This document shows positions 61,585 to 64,000 of a stretch of DNA of 64,000 nt, piece after piece. Origin of the DNA: Oceanobacillus arenosus (GTDB lineage: Bacteria > Bacillota > Bacilli > Bacillales > Amphibacillaceae); contig NZ_PIOC01000014.1 of the NCBI RefSeq assembly GCF_003369575.1, forward strand, positions 1 through 64,000. Direction: 5' to 3'. A model generated the notes under the pieces. The model was not told the DNA's origin and ran no database searches. It saw only the letters and a program-made list of their open reading frames with translations. The stretch's first letter is position 1; each line of letters opens with the position of its first letter. Both the position numbers and the translations under genes were made by a program.

Positions 61585-62565
61585 ATGATGAATATAAATG
61601 GTAAAAAAGAGTTTCTTTTTTTTAGTATAATGATTTTTATTACACTGTTTCTAGCTGCTTGTGGAAATAATAACAACGCATCAGATCCGGAATCAACGGA
61701 TGATGCAGTAAATACAGAAAAAACAGGAAAAACAGAAGTAACGCTTGATTCCGAAAAAGGGGAAGTTACGATTCCATTAGGTGCTAAGCGAATTATTGCA
61801 CCGTTTCATGAAGATGCACTACTAGCACTCGGTATTACACCTGTTGCTAAATGGGCAATTGGGGAAAGTCTACAATTTCATTTAGAGGATAAGCTGCAAG
61901 ATGTACCAAAGCTTGAATGGACATTGCCGTTAGAACAAGTACTGAGTCATGAACCAGATTTGATTATTTTAGAGAATAATATGGAGAACTATGAAGGGAC
62001 ATACGAGGATTATAATAAAATTGCCCCAACCTACGTTATGACCGAGAAAACCACTGGAGATTGGCGCAAACAGATTGAAGTATTTGGCCAATTGCTAGGA
62101 ATGGAAGAAGAGGCAAAACAAGCTTTAACTGGATATGATGACCTGGTAGCCAGTGCAGGGAAGCAATTAGAAGAAGTGATTGGGGATGAAACGGTTGCAG
62201 CGATTTGGGTAATTGGCGGTAAATTCTTCGTATTTGAGAAAGATCGTCATAGTGCAGACGCTCTCTATTCAGAAGTTGGGTTGCATTATCCTTCATTTAT
62301 TGAATCATTAGGTAAGGCAACTCCAGAATGGAACCCGATCTCTCTGGAAAAACTATCTGAACTTGATGCGGACCATGTCTTCTTACTGGCAGCAGAAGGT
62401 GAAGAAGGAATTGAAACATTAGAGAATAGCGAAGTGTGGCAAAGTATCTCGGCAGCTCAAAACAACCAAGTATATATACTTGAAGATGCAAGCAGCTGGA
62501 CAAATAAAGGGCTAACAGCATCTAAGAAAACAATTGATGCTGTATTAGATACATTAGTGAAATAA
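61585..62565 (+). CDS. Iron-siderophore ABC substrate-binding lipoprotein
   Basis: The 326-residue protein has a lipoprotein signal ending FLAACGN (Cys about 27). A class III periplasmic-binding fold follows: AKRIIAPFHEDALLALGITP, LEQVLSHEPDLIIL and NKIAPTYVM. It resembles the YfiY/FhuD group that binds Fe-hydroxamates. AAAGGAG precedes ATG 61585. It is divergent from the permeases and Fur-controlled. Confidence 0.9.
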   Translation: MMNINGKKEFLFFSIMIFITLFLAACGNNNNASDPESTDDAVNTEKTGKTEVTLDSEKGEVTIPLGAKRIIAPFHEDALLALGITPVAKWAIGESLQFHLEDKLQDVPKLEWTLPLEQVLSHEPDLIILENNMENYEGTYEDYNKIAPTYVMTEKTTGDWRKQIEVFGQLLGMEEEAKQALTGYDDLVASAGKQLEEVIGDETVAAIWVIGGKFFVFEKDRHSADALYSEVGLHYPSFIESLGKATPEWNPISLEKLSELDADHVFLLAAEGEEGIETLENSEVWQSISAAQNNQVYILEDASSWTNKGLTASKKTIDAVLDTLVK

Positions 62566-62567
62566 TA

Positions 62568-62608
62568 AAAATGCTGTCTTTCTTTTTAGGTGGACAGCAT
62601 TTTTTTAC
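62568..62608 (+). terminator. Terminator after the binding protein gene
   Basis: AAATGCTGTC pairs perfectly with GACAGCATTT, followed by TTTTT. Confidence 0.85.
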
Positions 62609-62655
62609 AGTTAGAAGGGTATGAAGATTTCCCTATTTTAATGCCATTGACAATA

Positions 62656-62720
62656 GAAGTGTCGTCCAGCTCCAGCATCCGTGCTCCGTAAATCGCTAAA
62701 CGGGAGACTGCGCTTTTGAT
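62656..62720 (+). repeat. Short copy of the GTCCAGCTCCAGC repeat
   Basis: GTCGTCCAGCTCCAGCATCC, CGTGCTCC and CTAAACGGGAGACTGCGCTT keep the beginning and end of the dispersed repeat with the middle missing. Confidence 0.6.
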
Positions 62721-62729
62721 GCTTATAAA

Positions 62730-62773
62730 TGAGAGTTATTATCATTGACATATCTTTATAAAGGAAATAGACT
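62730..62773 (+). promoter_or_regulatory. Fur box and promoter of the siderophore ATPase gene
   Basis: TGAGAGTTATTATCATTGA (62730-62748) resembles a Fur box. It overlaps TTGACA (62745-62750), which is followed after 17 bases by TAGACT. The ATPase therefore appears to have its own iron-regulated promoter. Confidence 0.6.
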
Positions 62774-62851
62774 TAAAGTAACGTAATGTTAAGAACAAAA
62801 ACATATACATGGATATGTGTCTCTGTATGCTATGATGGGGGAGTGCTTCCA

Positions 62852-63676
62852 ATGCAAGCATTAACAGCAAAAGATTTAACGTTGGGTTTTGGAGATAAAA
62901 TTATTATTGATGATTTAAATATAGAAATACCTAAAGGCGAAATTACGGTTTTAATTGGTCCAAATGGCTGTGGGAAATCGACATTACTTCGTGCGTTGGC
63001 CCGTCTGCTTCAGCCGAAAAGCGGGACGGTTATATTAAATGGAAAAGAAATTGCGAAGCTGAAGACGAAGGATGTGGCGAAGAATCTAGCGGTTCTGCCA
63101 CAAAGTCCAATTGCTCCAGATGGTTTAACCGTTTATGAGCTTGTGAAACAAGGAAGACATCCATATCGCAGTTTCATGAAGCAGTGGTCAAAAGAAGATG
63201 AAGATGCTGTTCATCAAGCACTTGAATCAACGAACATGGCTGATTTGAAGGATCAAACCGTTGATTCATTATCTGGTGGTCAACGACAACGCGCATGGAT
63301 TGCATTAACGCTGGCACAACAAACCGATATCATTTTATTGGATGAGCCAACAACCTATTTGGATTTAACCCATCAAATTGACGTATTAGATCTATTATTC
63401 GATTTGAATGAAAAGGATGGACGAACAATTGTCATGGTACTGCATGATTTGAATCTTGCAAGTCGATATGCGCATCATATGATTGCGATTAAGGATAAGA
63501 AGATATTCGCACAAGGGAAACCAGAGGAAGTTATTACGAGCGAACTCGTACATAATGTCTTTCAAATGAAATGCAGTGTAGCATGTGATCCAATGTTCGG
63601 TACGCCAATGTGCATACCACATGGTAAGGGGCGCTGTGTGCTTCGAGAGTTAGGACAGCAAACCGTTATATCTTGA
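62852..63676 (+). CDS. Iron-siderophore ABC transporter ATPase
   Basis: The 274-residue FepC/FhuC-type ATPase has GPNGCGKSTLLRALARLL, the Q-loop LPQSP, LSGGQRQRAWIALTLAQ, ILLDEPTTYLDL and LHDLNLASRYAHH. It carries extra cysteines near the C-terminus. ATG 62852 follows GGGGGAG; a longer frame from 62786 lacks a site. Like B. subtilis YusV it probably energises the permeases encoded at 59.4-61.5 kb. Confidence 0.9.
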   Translation: MQALTAKDLTLGFGDKIIIDDLNIEIPKGEITVLIGPNGCGKSTLLRALARLLQPKSGTVILNGKEIAKLKTKDVAKNLAVLPQSPIAPDGLTVYELVKQGRHPYRSFMKQWSKEDEDAVHQALESTNMADLKDQTVDSLSGGQRQRAWIALTLAQQTDIILLDEPTTYLDLTHQIDVLDLLFDLNEKDGRTIVMVLHDLNLASRYAHHMIAIKDKKIFAQGKPEEVITSELVHNVFQMKCSVACDPMFGTPMCIPHGKGRCVLRELGQQTVIS

Positions 63677-63690
63677 TTTAAACTGGAACG

Positions 63691-63725
63691 AGATAGGCCC
63701 TGGGAGTTTAGCCCAGGGCCTATCT
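63691..63725. terminator. Two-way terminator
   Basis: AGATAGGCCCTGGG and CCCAGGGCCTATCT are exact inverse complements around AGTTTAG. It serves the ATPase gene and the minus-strand membrane gene, whose stop codon is inside it. Confidence 0.85.
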
Positions 63726-64000
63726 TATTAGTAAGAATCGGATCAATCCAATAATTGCAAAGCAGAATAGCGCTGTACCAGCAAGGGCCCCTGTAATCGC
63801 ACTGTTCGGAACCTCTAACATTTTCGATAACGGTAAAGAAATGAATGAGATTCCAATAAGAAGTACCGCTAAAATATATAAACTAGCGTCTTGAAAAACG
63901 TCCTTCATCCAGATGAAATGAATGCCTACAATAAAAGCAATCCATGGGGAAACAAAATTACTGCGTTTAAATTTAATTAAGAAGAAGGCGCCAATTCCTG
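63720..64000 (-). CDS. Small membrane protein, C-terminal part (continues beyond window)
   Basis: The frame stays open to the right edge: FKRSNFVSPWIAFIVGIHFI precedes the internal ATG at 63908, so the gene starts outside the window. About 93 residues are visible with three or more hydrophobic segments (LYILAVLLIGISFISLPLS, AITGALAGTALFCFAIIGLI). No family name is certain. Confidence 0.6.
   Translation of the reverse strand, partial: GIGAFFLIKFKRSNFVSPWIAFIVGIHFIWMKDVFQDASLYILAVLLIGISFISLPLSKMLEVPNSAITGALAGTALFCFAIIGLIRFLLIR

Overview
This is an AT-rich chromosomal segment of a low-GC Gram-positive spore-former of the family Bacillaceae. Gene content, strong AGGAGG-type ribosome binding sites, TTG/GTG starts, sigma-A promoters and close resemblance to Bacillus subtilis families (MntABCD, MhqR/MhqO/MhqD, CatE, YwnAB, YfkAB, BmrA) support this. 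The genus is not resolved; an Oceanobacillus/Virgibacillus-like halotolerant bacillus would fit. No rRNA, tRNA, prophage or CRISPR array was seen.

Layout. 0-0.13 kb: edge of an IS3-family insertion sequence. 0.2-10.7 kb: glycogen block, with pullulanase divergent from glgB-glgC-glgD-glgA-glgP. 10.8-17 kb: brnQ lying between two copies of a dispersed repeat, a GntR regulator, and an incomplete riboflavin-type operon (GTP cyclohydrolase II, ribD, HAD phosphatase). 17-23 kb: DoxX protein, EcsC protein, BmrA-like exporter, an arginase-fold protein and aroD. 23-26.5 kb: mntABCD manganese importer. 26.7-30.5 kb: catalase, radical-SAM YfkAB, an unannotated type I toxin-antitoxin locus and a CHY zinc finger protein. 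31-37 kb: luciferase-like monooxygenase, AAC(6')-like acetyltransferase, MscS, PlsC, a preQ1-controlled queT, and a glycosyltransferase/acyltransferase pair. 37.4-44 kb: electrophile/quinone stress block (catE, LLM oxidoreductase, mhqR-mhqO-flavin reductase-mhqD, Rrf2 regulator with ywnB). 44-49.5 kb: AraC-GH39 fusion regulator, MFS exporter, M20 amidohydrolase. 49.6-53.2 kb: fetAB and a Vga-like ABC-F gene with an attenuation leader. 54-58 kb: PadR/HAAS pair, DUF4173 membrane protein, a UppS paralogue and a papain-like hydrolase. 58.4-63.7 kb: Fur-controlled siderophore uptake with a ferredoxin-NADP reductase. 63.7-64 kb: C-terminus of a membrane protein.

How the genes work together. The glg genes make, branch and degrade glycogen; the pullulanase debranches it. 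Mn import, catalase and the quinone regulon suggest oxidative/electrophile defence. Fe uptake (Fur boxes) and possible Fe export (fetAB) sit in the same window.

The strongest non-obvious signals are regulatory or repetitive. They are: a 28-codon holin-like toxin with a sequestered Shine-Dalgarno and a convergent antisense RNA; a 3-codon upstream ORF with alternative hairpins ahead of the ABC-F gene; a MITE-like family with terminal inverted repeats in three places; a second dispersed structured repeat in three long copies and one short one; and short ~20-21 nt periodic arrays at four intergenic sites. All calls come from reading the sequence, and no database search was run.
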